Shown piece after piece: positions 7,794-16,215 of a DNA stretch of 40,304 bases; positions within the stretch are counted from its first letter, which is position 1; every line of letters begins with the position of its first letter. Made by a program: the position numbers and the translations under genes. Source of the stretch: Pseudomonadota bacterium (GTDB lineage: Bacteria; Pseudomonadota; Alphaproteobacteria; Rhizobiales; Xanthobacteraceae); assembly GCA_023404705.1 (NCBI GenBank), contig JAEYAU010000129.1:1-40304 (forward strand). The letters are read 5' to 3'. Under the pieces are notes generated by a model, which was given only the letters and a program-made list of their open reading frames with translations, made no database searches and was not told the origin of the DNA.

Positions 7794-10103
7794 ATGCAAC
7801 CGATGAAGTTCGGCTTCGGCCAGCCCGTTCTGCGCAAGGAAGACGAGTCTCTCATTCGCGGCGCCGGCCGCTATATCGCGGACGTGATGCCGGCCGACAC
7901 GCTGCACGCGATTGTGCTGCGCTCGCCCCATGCGCATGCGCGGTTCAAGATCACCGACGTTGCAACCGCGCGGACCATGCCGGGCGTGCGGCTGATCCTC
8001 ACGGCCGAGGACCTGTCGGAGCTGGCGCCGATGCCGTGCGTGGTCGCGCTGCCGGGCGTGAAGATCGATGCGCCGCCTTATCATGTGCTGGCGCGCGACG
8101 AGGTCTTCCATGTGGGCGACGCGGTCGCTTTCGTGGTGGCGGACACGCCCGAGCAGGCGAAGGATGCGGCGGAGGCGATCGCGATCGACTGGGAGGCGCG
8201 GCCGCATGTCGTGGACGCGGTTGCGGCGCTCGAAGCCGGCGCGCCACAAGTTTGGCCGAGCCATCCGGGTAATCTCGCCTTCGAGACCACGCTCGGCGAC
8301 AAGGCCGCGACCGAGGCGGCGTTCGCCAAGGCCGCGCACAAGGTGTCGCTCACGCTGGTGAACCAGCGCCTCGTCACCAATTATCTCGATACGCGCGGCG
8401 TGGTCGGCGAATACGACGAGGCGCGCGACCGCATCACGCTCACCCTCGGCAGCCAGGGCAGCCACGCGATCCGCGACATCCTCTGCAAGCGCGTGCTCAA
8501 GATCCCGAGCGAGAAGATGCGCGTGATCACGCCGGACGTCGGCGGCGGCTTCGGCACCAAGCTGTTTCCCTATCGGGAATACGCGCTGGTCGCGGTCGCG
8601 AGCAAGCGGCTCAAGCGTGCCGTGAAGTGGATCGCGGATCGCAACGAGCACTTCCTCGCCGACAGCCAGGGCCGCGACAATGTCACGACCGCGCGGCTCG
8701 CGCTCGACGAGAAGGGCAAGTTTCTCGCGCTGGATGTCGACACGGTCGCCGACATGGGCGCCTATCTCTCGGCCTATGCGCCGTACATTCCGTATATTGG
8801 CGCCGGCATGCTGCCGGGCGTCTACGACTTCCCGGCCTGCTTCGTGCGCATCCGCTCGGCCTTCACCAACACCGTGCCGGTCGACGCCTATCGCGGCGCC
8901 GGGCGGCCCGAGGCCTCCTATGTGATCGAGCGCCTCGTCGACGTCGCGGCGCGCGATCTCGACATCGCGCCGGACACGCTGCGAAAGCGCAACTTCATCA
9001 AGACCAAGGCGATGCCCTACAAGACGCCGACCGGAAAGGTCTACGACTCGGGCGAGTTCGCAGGCCATATGGAGCGCGCGCAGGAGATCGTCGACTGGAA
9101 GGGCTTCGGCAAGCGCGTCGCGCAGTCGCGCAAGGCGAAGAAGCTGCGCGGCATCGGCCTCGCGACCTATATCGAGGCCTGCGGTGCGAACGGGCCCGAG
9201 ACGGCGGTGCTGCGGCTCGAAGAGAACGGCACCGTGACGGTGCTGGTCGGCTCGCAGTCGACCGGGCAGGGGCATGCCACAGCTTATGCGCAGATCATCG
9301 CCGAGCATCTCGGCCTGCCGCCCGAGACGGTGACCGTGCATCAGGGCGACACCGACATGATCCGCAGCGGTCTCGGCACCGGCGGTTCGAGCTCGATCCC
9401 GTGCGGCGGCGCCTCGGTGTCGGGCGCGGCCGGCAAGCTCGCGGGCAATCTGAAGACGCTCGCGGCCGACATGCTGGAAGCCGGCGTCGGCGATCTCGAG
9501 ATCGCGGCCGGGCAGGTGCGCGTCGCCGGCACGGACCGCATGATCTCGATCGAGGAGCTCGCGAGGTCGCCCAAAGCGACCCCCGAGCTGCGCACCACCG
9601 AAGACGCGCAGACGCCCGGCGGCGCGACCTTCCCGAATGGCACGCATCTCTGCGAAGTGGAAGTCGATCCCGACACCGGCGAGGTCGAGATCTGCGCCTA
9701 TGTGGTGGTCGACGATTTCGGCATGACGCTCAATCCGCTGATGCTCGCGGGCCAGGTGCATGGCGGGACCGTGCAGGGCATCGGCCAGGCGCTGATGGAG
9801 CAGACCGTCTACGACAAGGATTCGGGCCAGCTCATCACCGCGACGCTGATGGACTATGCGCTGCCGCGCGCGAGCGACACGCCCGACTTCGTGTTCGAGA
9901 CCCGCAACGTGAAGTGCCTGAACAACATCCTGGGCGTGAAGGGCGCCGGCGAGGCGGGCTCGATCGGCTCGTGCCCGGCCATCATGAACGCCATCGTGGA
10001 TGCGCTTTGGCGCGCCTACCGGGTGCGCCACGTGGACATGCCGGCGACGCCCGAGCGGCTCTGGGCCGCCATCGCGGAGGGGCGGCGGCTCCACACCATG
10101 TAG
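7794..10103 (+). CDS. Xanthine dehydrogenase/CoxL-family molybdopterin-binding large subunit
   Basis: A 769-residue catalytic subunit of a molybdenum hydroxylase. It starts with the N-terminal alpha/beta hammerhead domain (about residues 20-130). The Mo-cofactor domains then carry GGGFGTK (250-256), AYRGAGR (365-371) and the catalytic glutamate in GVKGAGEAG (Glu720). The AYRGAGR loop is the form II type, not the AYRCSFR loop of true CO dehydrogenase. The substrate is therefore more likely an aldehyde or N-heterocycle; it cannot be named from sequence. The usual partners (a two-cluster [2Fe-2S] subunit and an FAD subunit) are not adjacent. The ATG at 7794 has a GGAAAG ribosome site 7 bp upstream. 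Cytochrome genes follow on the same strand. Confidence 0.9.
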   Translation: MQPMKFGFGQPVLRKEDESLIRGAGRYIADVMPADTLHAIVLRSPHAHARFKITDVATARTMPGVRLILTAEDLSELAPMPCVVALPGVKIDAPPYHVLARDEVFHVGDAVAFVVADTPEQAKDAAEAIAIDWEARPHVVDAVAALEAGAPQVWPSHPGNLAFETTLGDKAATEAAFAKAAHKVSLTLVNQRLVTNYLDTRGVVGEYDEARDRITLTLGSQGSHAIRDILCKRVLKIPSEKMRVITPDVGGGFGTKLFPYREYALVAVASKRLKRAVKWIADRNEHFLADSQGRDNVTTARLALDEKGKFLALDVDTVADMGAYLSAYAPYIPYIGAGMLPGVYDFPACFVRIRSAFTNTVPVDAYRGAGRPEASYVIERLVDVAARDLDIAPDTLRKRNFIKTKAMPYKTPTGKVYDSGEFAGHMERAQEIVDWKGFGKRVAQSRKAKKLRGIGLATYIEACGANGPETAVLRLEENGTVTVLVGSQSTGQGHATAYAQIIAEHLGLPPETVTVHQGDTDMIRSGLGTGGSSSIPCGGASVSGAAGKLAGNLKTLAADMLEAGVGDLEIAAGQVRVAGTDRMISIEELARSPKATPELRTTEDAQTPGGATFPNGTHLCEVEVDPDTGEVEICAYVVVDDFGMTLNPLMLAGQVHGGTVQGIGQALMEQTVYDKDSGQLITATLMDYALPRASDTPDFVFETRNVKCLNNILGVKGAGEAGSIGSCPAIMNAIVDALWRAYRVRHVDMPATPERLWAAIAEGRRLHTM

Positions 10104-10261
10104 TTTGTTTCGCCTTGTAAAACTGGCGCGTGCCGCAGCGGGTTTCACGGAATCGTGATCCCTGTCCGGCTCGCGACTGTCGCCTGTTTTGAGGAATAAC
10201 AAACTACGGTCGGTGTTCCGGCCGAAGGGGCAACAAGCCCGTCATCGAGGGAGAACATCAG

Positions 10262-10699
10262 ATGAATCGAACTCTGCTCGCCGCCGCGGCGGTCGTCATC
10301 GGCATCACGGCAGTGGCCGCGCAGTCCGATCCGATCGCGCAGCGCAAGGAGATCATGAAGGGCGTCGGCGCGCAGACCAAGACGGGCGCGGCCATGGCCA
10401 AGGGCGAGGCGCCCTTCGATCAGGCCAAGGCCACGCAGATCTTCACGACCTACGAGGACGCGGCCGCCAAGATGCCGAACCTGTTCCCGCCGAACTCGAA
10501 GACCGGCGGCGAGACCACGGCGGCGCCGAAGATCTGGGAAGACATGGACGGCTTCAAGAAGGGCTTCGCGAAGTTCGGCGACGACGCCAAGAAGGCGAAG
10601 GCCAACGTGAAGGACCTCGACAGCTTCAAGGCGAATTTCGGCGGCGTCACCAAGAACTGCGGCGCCTGCCACGAAACCTACCGCATCAAGAAGAGCTGA
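10262..10699 (+). CDS. Cytochrome c' / c556 family monoheme protein
   Basis: A 145-residue secreted cytochrome. The N-terminal signal peptide (MNRTLLAAAAVVIGITAVAA) is followed by a four-helix-bundle sequence. The single heme-binding motif CGACH is near the C-terminus (133-137, NCGACHETYRIKK). C-terminal heme placement and length are characteristic of PF01322. The role is electron transfer or small-ligand binding in the periplasm. It lies 158 bp after the molybdenum hydroxylase subunit and before a diheme cytochrome, so it may accept electrons from that enzyme; this is inference from position only. Confidence 0.9.
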   Translation: MNRTLLAAAAVVIGITAVAAQSDPIAQRKEIMKGVGAQTKTGAAMAKGEAPFDQAKATQIFTTYEDAAAKMPNLFPPNSKTGGETTAAPKIWEDMDGFKKGFAKFGDDAKKAKANVKDLDSFKANFGGVTKNCGACHETYRIKKS

Positions 10700-10712
10700 C
10701 GCTCCTCTGCCT

Positions 10713-10798
10713 GTAGGGCGCAATAGGCGCGCAGCGCCGTATTGCGCCGCTTCGAGTCGTTCGGCGCAATACGCTGCTTCGCAGCTATTGCGCCCTAC
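10713..10798. repeat. REP-like nested inverted repeat
   Basis: The outer arms GTAGGGCGCAATA (10713-10725) and TATTGCGCCCTAC (10786-10798) are perfect complements. An inner pair, CGTATTGCGCCG (10738-10749) and CGGCGCAATACG (10762-10773), is also perfect. The arrangement of two back-to-back hairpins is typical of dispersed bacterial palindromes. It fills most of the gap between the two cytochrome genes and may affect read-through. Confidence 0.7.
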
Positions 10799-10815
10799 GA
10801 TTCCGAGGGGACCGC

Positions 10816-11757
10816 ATGCGCAAGCTGCTGTTGCTCATCGTCATTGCCGGCATTGTCGGCCTCGGCGTCTTCTGGCTCATCACCACGCCCGCGACCGTGC
10901 CGGCGAGCGCGCTCGGCGCGCACACGCCGAACCTCGAGAACGGCAAGACCTTGTTCTGGGCGGGCGGCTGCGCCTCGTGCCACGCGACGCCGCAGCAGGA
11001 CGACAAGACGCGGCTCGGCGGCGGCTTCGCGCTCAAATCGCCCTATGGCACCTTCTTCGCGCCCAACATCTCGCCGCATCCGGAGGACGGCATCGGGCAG
11101 TGGAGCGAGGCCGATTTCGTCACCGCGATGCAGAAGGGCACGAGCCCGGACGGCCGCCACTACTTCCCGGCCTTTCCGTATCCGACCTATCAGCACATGC
11201 GCGTCGGCGACGTGCGCGATCTCTTCGCGTATCTCAAGACGCTCGCGCCGGTGGCCGGCAGGGCGCCCGAGCACACCGTCGCGTTCCCCTACAACATTCG
11301 CCGCACGCTCGGCGGCTGGAAATTCCTGTTCCTCGATGGCAAGCCGTTCGAGCCGAACAGCGCCAAGCCGGCCGAGTGGAATCGCGGCGCCTATCTGGTG
11401 GAGGCGGCCGCCCATTGCGCCGAGTGCCACAGCCCGCGCAACGCGCTCGGCGGCATCGTCGAGAAGCAGCGCTATGCGGGTGGTCCGAATCCGGACGGCG
11501 ACGGCTGGGTGCCGAACATCACGCAGAAAGGGCTCGGCGAGTGGTCCGACAAGGACATCGCCTATTTGCTCGAGACCGGCAACACGCCGGAGGGCGACTC
11601 GGTCGGCGGCAACATGACGGCGGTGGTGCGCAACACCTCGCAGCTCTCCGAGGCCGACCGCGCTGCGATCTCGCTCTACATCAAGTCGCTGCCGCCCGTG
11701 GAAGGGCCACCGAAGCCGCCGAAGAAGCCGCAGCAGCCGCAGCAGCCGCAGCAGTAG
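10816..11757 (+). CDS. Membrane-anchored diheme cytochrome c
   Basis: A 313-residue protein with an N-terminal signal/anchor helix (residues 1-22) and two class I cytochrome c domains. The heme motifs are CASCH (52-56) and CAECH (201-205). The layout resembles diheme c subunits that serve membrane-bound or Mo-containing dehydrogenases (alcohol, aldehyde and nicotinate dehydrogenase types), passing electrons to the respiratory chain. The C-terminus ends in a short low-complexity KPPKKPQQPQQPQQ tail. The ATG at 10816 follows a GAGGGGAC ribosome site. Together with the c' protein and the upstream hydroxylase subunit it may make an electron-transfer unit. Confidence 0.9.
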   Translation: MRKLLLLIVIAGIVGLGVFWLITTPATVPASALGAHTPNLENGKTLFWAGGCASCHATPQQDDKTRLGGGFALKSPYGTFFAPNISPHPEDGIGQWSEADFVTAMQKGTSPDGRHYFPAFPYPTYQHMRVGDVRDLFAYLKTLAPVAGRAPEHTVAFPYNIRRTLGGWKFLFLDGKPFEPNSAKPAEWNRGAYLVEAAAHCAECHSPRNALGGIVEKQRYAGGPNPDGDGWVPNITQKGLGEWSDKDIAYLLETGNTPEGDSVGGNMTAVVRNTSQLSEADRAAISLYIKSLPPVEGPPKPPKKPQQPQQPQQ

Positions 11758-11949
11758 AAACACCGAGCCGTAAAAACCCCAGACATGCGCGAGCGGCACT
11801 GGCTCATGCGCTGATCCGTCTACCCGCAGTCACCGCGGCGTGCTCAATTGGTCCGTCATTCCGGTGCGTCTCCCAGGCGAACCAACCGGATTCCTCGTCA
11901 GGCCGATTCCCTCATCCCGCCCGCCCTCGCAACGCCCGCGCTGCTCTCG

Positions 11950-12873
11950 ATGAACGTTGCCAAGGCCATCGCCCTCAAGCTGATCTCGGCCATCATGTTC
12001 GCCGTCATGTCGGCGCTCGTGCGCTGGCTCGGCGAGACGATTCCGGTGGGGCAGGTGGTGTTCTTCCGCTCGGCCTGGGCGATCCTGCCGGTGGTCCTGA
12101 TCTTCGCATGGCGGCGCGAATTGTCGGCGGCGGTGCGCACCGGCCGGCCGCTGGGTCATCTCGGCCGCGGCCTCATCAGCATGACCGGCATGTTCCTCAA
12201 CTTCGCCGCGCTGGCGCGGTTGCCGCTGGTGGACGCAACCGCCATCGGCTTCGCGGCGCCGCTGATCACCGTCGCACTCGCGGCCATGTTCCTCGGCGAG
12301 CGCGTGCGCATCTATCGCTGGTCGGCGGTCGCGGTCGGCTTCGCCGGTGTGATCGTGATGCTCTGGCCCTATCTCGATCTCGCGCGCCTCGCCTCGGGCT
12401 CGGCCGCGACCACGATCGGCGCGTTCCTCGCGCTCGGCTCGGCCTTCACCAATGCGGGCTCAGTGGTGCAGACGCGGCGGCTCACCAGCACCGAGACGAC
12501 CTCGTCGATCGTGTTCTACTTCTCGTTCTTCTGCGCGCTCGCGGGCGCCGCGACGCTGCCGTTCGCCTGGGTGACGCCCACCTGGCCGCAGCTCGCCGCG
12601 CTGATCGCCACCGGCATCCTCGGCGGCCTCGCGCATCTCTTGGTCACCGAGAGCTACCGCCTCGCGCCCGCCTCGCTGGTCGCGCCCTTCGACTACACGG
12701 CGATGATCTGGGCCTTCGTGCTCGGCTACTGCCTGTTCGGCGAGATCCCGAGCTCCTATGTCTATGTCGGCAGCATCATCGTCGCAGCCGCCGGCCTCTA
12801 CGTGATCTGGCGCGAACGCCAGCTCGGGCTGAAGCGCGCGAAGGCGGCGGAGGGGCCGCCGACGGGGGCGTAG
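11950..12873 (+). CDS. DMT superfamily permease with two EamA domains
   Basis: A 307-residue inner-membrane transporter with about 10 hydrophobic helices in two homologous EamA halves (roughly residues 8-140 and 155-290). Typical DMT features include the FFRSAWAILPV segment early in the first half and the LVAPFDYTAMIWAFVLGYCLFGE segment near the end, where such exporters carry a conserved PxxxxxxxxxxFGE pattern. The substrate is unknown; relatives move amino acids, nucleosides or S-adenosylmethionine. The ATG at 11950 starts directly before the first helix; an upstream start at 11848 would add an unlikely basic extension. It is 192 bp after the diheme cytochrome. Confidence 0.85.
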   Translation: MNVAKAIALKLISAIMFAVMSALVRWLGETIPVGQVVFFRSAWAILPVVLIFAWRRELSAAVRTGRPLGHLGRGLISMTGMFLNFAALARLPLVDATAIGFAAPLITVALAAMFLGERVRIYRWSAVAVGFAGVIVMLWPYLDLARLASGSAATTIGAFLALGSAFTNAGSVVQTRRLTSTETTSSIVFYFSFFCALAGAATLPFAWVTPTWPQLAALIATGILGGLAHLLVTESYRLAPASLVAPFDYTAMIWAFVLGYCLFGEIPSSYVYVGSIIVAAAGLYVIWRERQLGLKRAKAAEGPPTGA

Positions 12874-12907
12874 ATGCGCTGTTGGACGAGAGTGCAGTGC
12901 TCTCCGT

Positions 12908-13020
12908 CGTCATCCCGGCCGAGCGAAGCGAGTGCCGGGATCCATAGCCCCGGTGGTCGCGATGCGGGGAGACAGGGGTTATGGATCCCGGACAGCCGCT
13001 GCGCGGCTTCCGGGATGACG
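12908..13020. repeat. Dispersed inverted repeat with cgtcatcccgg arms
   Basis: Outer arms CGTCATCCCGG (12908-12918) and CCGGGATGACG (13010-13020) are perfect complements. Inner arms GGGATCCATA and TATGGATCCC also pair, and small hairpins lie between them (GAGCGAAGCGAG; CCGCTGCGCGG). The long imperfect palindrome matches a repeat type widespread in Bradyrhizobium-like genomes. It fills the space between the convergent DMT permease and Lrp-domain genes, where it could act as a bidirectional transcription stop. Confidence 0.65.
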
Positions 13021-13051
13021 CTGAAAATGCGGCTCGCGCTTCGACGTCGCC

Positions 13052-13288
13052 TCAGAACGCCTTGAAGGTGATGATCGTCCGCGTGTCCTGGATGCCGGGG
13101 ATCACCTGGACCTGCTCGTTGACGAAGTGGCCGATGTCGGTGCCGTCCTCGACGTAGAATTTCACCAGCAGGTCGAAGTCGCCGGCCGTGGAGTAGATCT
13201 CGGAGGCGATCTCGGCGTCGGCGAGCTTGTTCGCCACCTCGTAGGACTTGCCGAGATGGCATTTGATCTGGACGAAGAACGGGACCAT
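13052..13288 (-). CDS. Stand-alone Lrp/AsnC ligand-binding (RAM) domain protein
   Basis: A 78-residue protein that is only the C-terminal effector domain of Lrp/AsnC regulators, with no helix-turn-helix. The family pattern is clear: VQIKC at the first strand, YSTAGDFDLLVKFYVED in the middle, and a C-terminal strand DTRTIITFKAF. Such proteins form dimers or decamers that bind amino acids; they may modulate full-length Lrp paralogues. It lies 65 bp downstream of the FAD monooxygenase on the same strand and may be co-transcribed. Confidence 0.85.
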   Translation of the reverse strand: MVPFFVQIKCHLGKSYEVANKLADAEIASEIYSTAGDFDLLVKFYVEDGTDIGHFVNEQVQVIPGIQDTRTIITFKAF

Positions 13289-13353
13289 TCGCGCGCCTCC
13301 TGCCGAACATCGGCGGGGCCCAATCCAGCAAAATCGCCGGCAAATGACAAGCG

Positions 13354-15021
13354 CTACGCGGCGGCGCGGCGGGACGTGATGCGGGCACCGCGAATGAGGT
13401 CGACGAGGCCCGTCGGATCGGAGGGCTCGGCGTCGCCGCGCCAGGCGACATGCTGGTCGGGGCGCACCAGCACGAGGGCGTGGCCGTAGAGCGCGCGGGC
13501 TTCCGCGCCGTCGAGATTGAGCACCGTCAGCGGCACGCCGCGGTCCTTGGCGGCTTGCACGACGCCGTCGACGGGTACCGCCGGATCGAGGCGCAGCAGC
13601 GTGTAGCCCGGGCCGAGCGCGTCGTAGAGCGAGCGGCCGTCGACCCAGAGATGCGGCGCGCGGCAGCCCGGCACGCTGGACGGCGTGAACTCGGCCATGG
13701 TGTAGGGTGGATGCGCAGCCCCGTCATAGGCGATCAGCGGCGAGGCGTCGTAGAAATAGCCGAAGTTGAGCCCGCCGCAGCAATATTGCTGCACGTTGAG
13801 GTCATAGGCCTCCTTGCCGACGCGCGCGCGCACGGCATCGCCCTCAGGCCCGTCCCATTCGACCTCCGGCGGCGTCGCGCGCCGGTGCTTCATCACGCGC
13901 AGCGCGAAGTCCATGGCGAAGCGCGAGACCTGGTCGGTGATCGGCAGCCGCTCGGCTTCGTAGGCGTCGAGAATATCCGGCGGGGCCCAGCCCGCGAATT
14001 GCGCGCCCAGCAGCCAGGCGAGGTTAGCGGCATCCGCGATGCCCGCGTTCATGCCGTAGCCCGCATAGGGGATCCACAGATGCGCGGCGTCGCCGCAGAT
14101 GAAGGCGCGGCGATCGCGGAAACGATCGGCGACCAGACGGCGGCCGATCCAGTCCTCCTTGGTCAGCACTTCGTACTGGAAATCTTCGCCGACCCCGAGG
14201 ATGGTGCGGATCGCCCAGTCGCGATCGACCGCGTCGAAGTCGGCCTCGTCCTCTTCGAGATGATTGTGGATCAGGAAGGTCTCGCGGCCGTCGATCGCGA
14301 CCACGGTGCCGCGCCGGCGCGGGTTGAGCGAAAGATACATCCACGCGCGCGTGCCGGGCGTGCGCGCATAGAGGTCGGGCGCGCGGATATAGGTCGACTG
14401 CACGCGCTGAACGACCGCGGTGCCTTCGAGCTTGGCGCCGATCTTGCGGCGGATCGTCGAGCGCCCGCCATCGCAGCCGACGAGATAGTGGCTCGTGATC
14501 GTGACGCGCGCGCCGGAATCGAGGTCGCGCGCGCTCGCCGTCACGCCGCGCTCGTCCTGCGCAAAATCCTCGATCTCGGTGCGGTTGAGAATGCGGATGC
14601 GCGACTGCGCGGCCGCATGCGCGAACAGCACGGGCTCGAGATAGATCTGGTTGATGCGATGCGGCGGCTCCGGCGTCGGCCACCAGGTGTCGGGTCCGCC
14701 GGTGGCGGTGTAGCGCTCGGAGCGGCACGGGATCGGGATGCGCGCGAGCTCGCGGCCCGTCATGGTGGTGCGATAGGCGGCGTCGTTCGGATAGTCCGCG
14801 GGCAGGCCGGTGTCGCGCAGCGTCTGCGCCACGCCGAGACGGCGGAAGATCTCCATCGAGCGCGCCGAGATGTGATTGCACTTCACGCTGGGCGGTTCGC
14901 CCGCGTGCCGCAGCTCGGCGATCGTTACGTCGACGCCGCGCGCCGCGAGGTCGAGCGCCAGCGTCAGCCCGACCGGGCCCGCACCGACCACCAGCACCTG
15001 TGTCTGAAACGTCCGGTCCAT
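13354..15021 (-). CDS. FAD-dependent aromatic monooxygenase (PheA/TfdB, MhpA-like)
   Basis: A 555-residue flavoprotein hydroxylase. The N-terminal Rossmann motif VLVVGAGPVGLTLALDLA (residues ~10-27) binds the ADP part of FAD. A DG motif (YLVGCDGGRSTIRRKIG) and the GD motif (RAFICGDAAHLWIPYAGYGMNAGIADA) follow in the expected order. The last ~170 residues form the thioredoxin-like C-terminal domain of phenol-hydroxylase-type enzymes (DGRSLYDALGPGYTLLRLD). The reaction would be NAD(P)H-dependent ring hydroxylation; the substrate is unknown. The ATG at 15021 is just before the Rossmann strand. The gene is divergent from the Bug-type binding protein, which may supply an aromatic acid substrate. 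Confidence 0.88.
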   Translation of the reverse strand: MDRTFQTQVLVVGAGPVGLTLALDLAARGVDVTIAELRHAGEPPSVKCNHISARSMEIFRRLGVAQTLRDTGLPADYPNDAAYRTTMTGRELARIPIPCRSERYTATGGPDTWWPTPEPPHRINQIYLEPVLFAHAAAQSRIRILNRTEIEDFAQDERGVTASARDLDSGARVTITSHYLVGCDGGRSTIRRKIGAKLEGTAVVQRVQSTYIRAPDLYARTPGTRAWMYLSLNPRRRGTVVAIDGRETFLIHNHLEEDEADFDAVDRDWAIRTILGVGEDFQYEVLTKEDWIGRRLVADRFRDRRAFICGDAAHLWIPYAGYGMNAGIADAANLAWLLGAQFAGWAPPDILDAYEAERLPITDQVSRFAMDFALRVMKHRRATPPEVEWDGPEGDAVRARVGKEAYDLNVQQYCCGGLNFGYFYDASPLIAYDGAAHPPYTMAEFTPSSVPGCRAPHLWVDGRSLYDALGPGYTLLRLDPAVPVDGVVQAAKDRGVPLTVLNLDGAEARALYGHALVLVRPDQHVAWRGDAEPSDPTGLVDLIRGARITSRRAAA

Positions 15022-15098
15022 TGTCGGGCCGGACGATAGGCGAAGCGCGAGGCTTGTGTCATCATGCCGAAAACGAATGGCGGGGAGGATCACGGGTC

Positions 15099-16058
15099 AT
15101 GGCACGATTCGTCTGCGTGGCGCTCGCGATGCTGCTGGGACTCGCCGGCGCGCAGGCCGAGACATATCCGTCGCGGCCGATCAAGTTTCTGGTCTCCTTC
15201 CCGCCGGGTGGCAGCGCCGATGTGGTGGTGCGCGCGATCCAACCGACGGTCGAGAAGCATCTCGGGCAGCCTCTGGTGATCGAGAACCGCGGCGGCGCCG
15301 GCGGTGTGATCGGCGTCGACGCGGTCGCGAAGGCGCCGCCCGACGGCTACACGATCGGCCTCGGGGCAGCCGGCGCGCTCGCGGTCAATGTCAGCCTGCA
15401 GCAGAAAATGCCGTACGATCCGATCAAGGATCTCGCGCCGGTCTCGCTGCTCTCCGCCATTCCGTTCATCCTGATCGCGCCGTCGGGCCTGTCCGCGAAC
15501 TCGCTGCAGGACGCAATCGCGCTCGCCAAACAGAAGCCCGACACCTCGATCGGGCATGGCGGCAACGGCACCGCGATGCATCTCACGGCAGCGCTGTTCA
15601 ATCAGATGGCGCAAGTGAGCACGACGCTGGTGCCCTATCGCGGCTCCGCGCCGGTGGCGAGCGACGTGCTCGCCGGCCATGTGCCGTTCGGCGTCACCGA
15701 CATCCCTTCCGCGATCTCGCTGATCAAGGACGGGAAGATCAAGGCGATCGCCGTGACCTCGACCCGGCGCTACGCGCTGCTGCCGGATCTGCCGACCTTC
15801 GCGGAATCCGGCCTGCCGGGCTTCGAGGCGGTCGGCTGGTTCGGCGTGGTGGCGCCGGCCGGGACGCCGCCCGAGATCATCGCCCGGCTCAACGCGGCCG
15901 TGGTGGCGGCGCTCAAGGACCCGGAGGTGCGCGAGCGCGTGCTTGCGATCGGCGCCGATCCGGCGCCGACCACGGCCGCCGAGTTCGGCGACTTCATCAA
16001 GAGCGAAACCGTGAAATGGGCGCGGGTGATCGCGCTGGCGGGCGCCAAGGCGAACTAG
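15099..16058 (+). CDS. Tripartite tricarboxylate (Bug/TctC) family solute-binding protein
   Basis: A 319-residue periplasmic binding protein. A Sec signal (MARFVCVALAMLLGLAGAQA, cleaved before ETYPS) is followed by the canonical Bug opening YPSRPIKFLVSFPPGGSADV. Other family landmarks are VIENRGGAGGVIG and the C-terminal GVVAPAGTPPEII. These proteins bind carboxylates or other small organic acids with high affinity. No TctA/TctB membrane genes are nearby, so it is an orphan, as is common for the large Bug families. The ATG at 15099 has a GGGGAGGA ribosome site about 13 bp upstream. The gene precedes the thiamine operon, which has its own riboswitch. Confidence 0.92.
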   Translation: MARFVCVALAMLLGLAGAQAETYPSRPIKFLVSFPPGGSADVVVRAIQPTVEKHLGQPLVIENRGGAGGVIGVDAVAKAPPDGYTIGLGAAGALAVNVSLQQKMPYDPIKDLAPVSLLSAIPFILIAPSGLSANSLQDAIALAKQKPDTSIGHGGNGTAMHLTAALFNQMAQVSTTLVPYRGSAPVASDVLAGHVPFGVTDIPSAISLIKDGKIKAIAVTSTRRYALLPDLPTFAESGLPGFEAVGWFGVVAPAGTPPEIIARLNAAVVAALKDPEVRERVLAIGADPAPTTAAEFGDFIKSETVKWARVIALAGAKAN

Positions 16059-16120
16059 CTGGCCTGCCGCAACCGCATCTTGAACCGGCGCCTCCGGAGC
16101 GCTAGGTATCTCTCTGCAAT

Positions 16121-16210
16121 CTCTATGGGGTGCCCGGCGGGTTCGCCGTCGGGCTGAGAGGCGCGATGCCAACCCATCGAACCTGATCCGGGTCATGCCG
16201 GCGGAGGGAG
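16121..16210 (+). promoter_or_regulatory. TPP riboswitch (Thi box) controlling thiMED
   Basis: The diagnostic blocks are all present: GGGGTGCCC (16127-16135), a variable P3 hairpin (GGCGGGTTCGCCGTC), GGCTGAGAG (16152-16160), ACCCATCGAACCTGATC and GGGTCATGCCGGCGGAGGGA. P1 can form from CTCT at 16121 and GGAG at 16207. The final GGAGGGA is also the Shine-Dalgarno of thiM (ATG at 16216), so TPP binding should hide it and block translation initiation. A weak promoter-like TTGAAC lies at 16080-16085. No terminator hairpin with a T-run is seen, which supports translational control. Confidence 0.95.
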
Positions 16211-16215
16211 CTGAG

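Noticed and set aside
7334..7855. Minus-strand frame through the same block (Arg/Pro-rich product)
   Set aside because: Same reason: composition follows the palindromes, and it runs into the antisense of the hydroxylase start.
7755..10202. 815-codon minus-strand open frame opposite the molybdenum hydroxylase gene
   Set aside because: The plus strand encodes a clear family member through the whole stretch; the antisense product is Arg/His-rich and unlike any protein.
16059..16120. Sigma-70 promoter for the thiamine operon
   Set aside because: TTGAAC at 16080-16085 is reasonable, but no matching -10 sequence 16-18 bp downstream was convincing, so it is only mentioned with the riboswitch.
16195..16215. 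Earlier ATG for thiM
   Set aside because: It lies within the conserved 3' part of the TPP riboswitch, and the GGAGGGA ribosome site is placed for the ATG at 16216.
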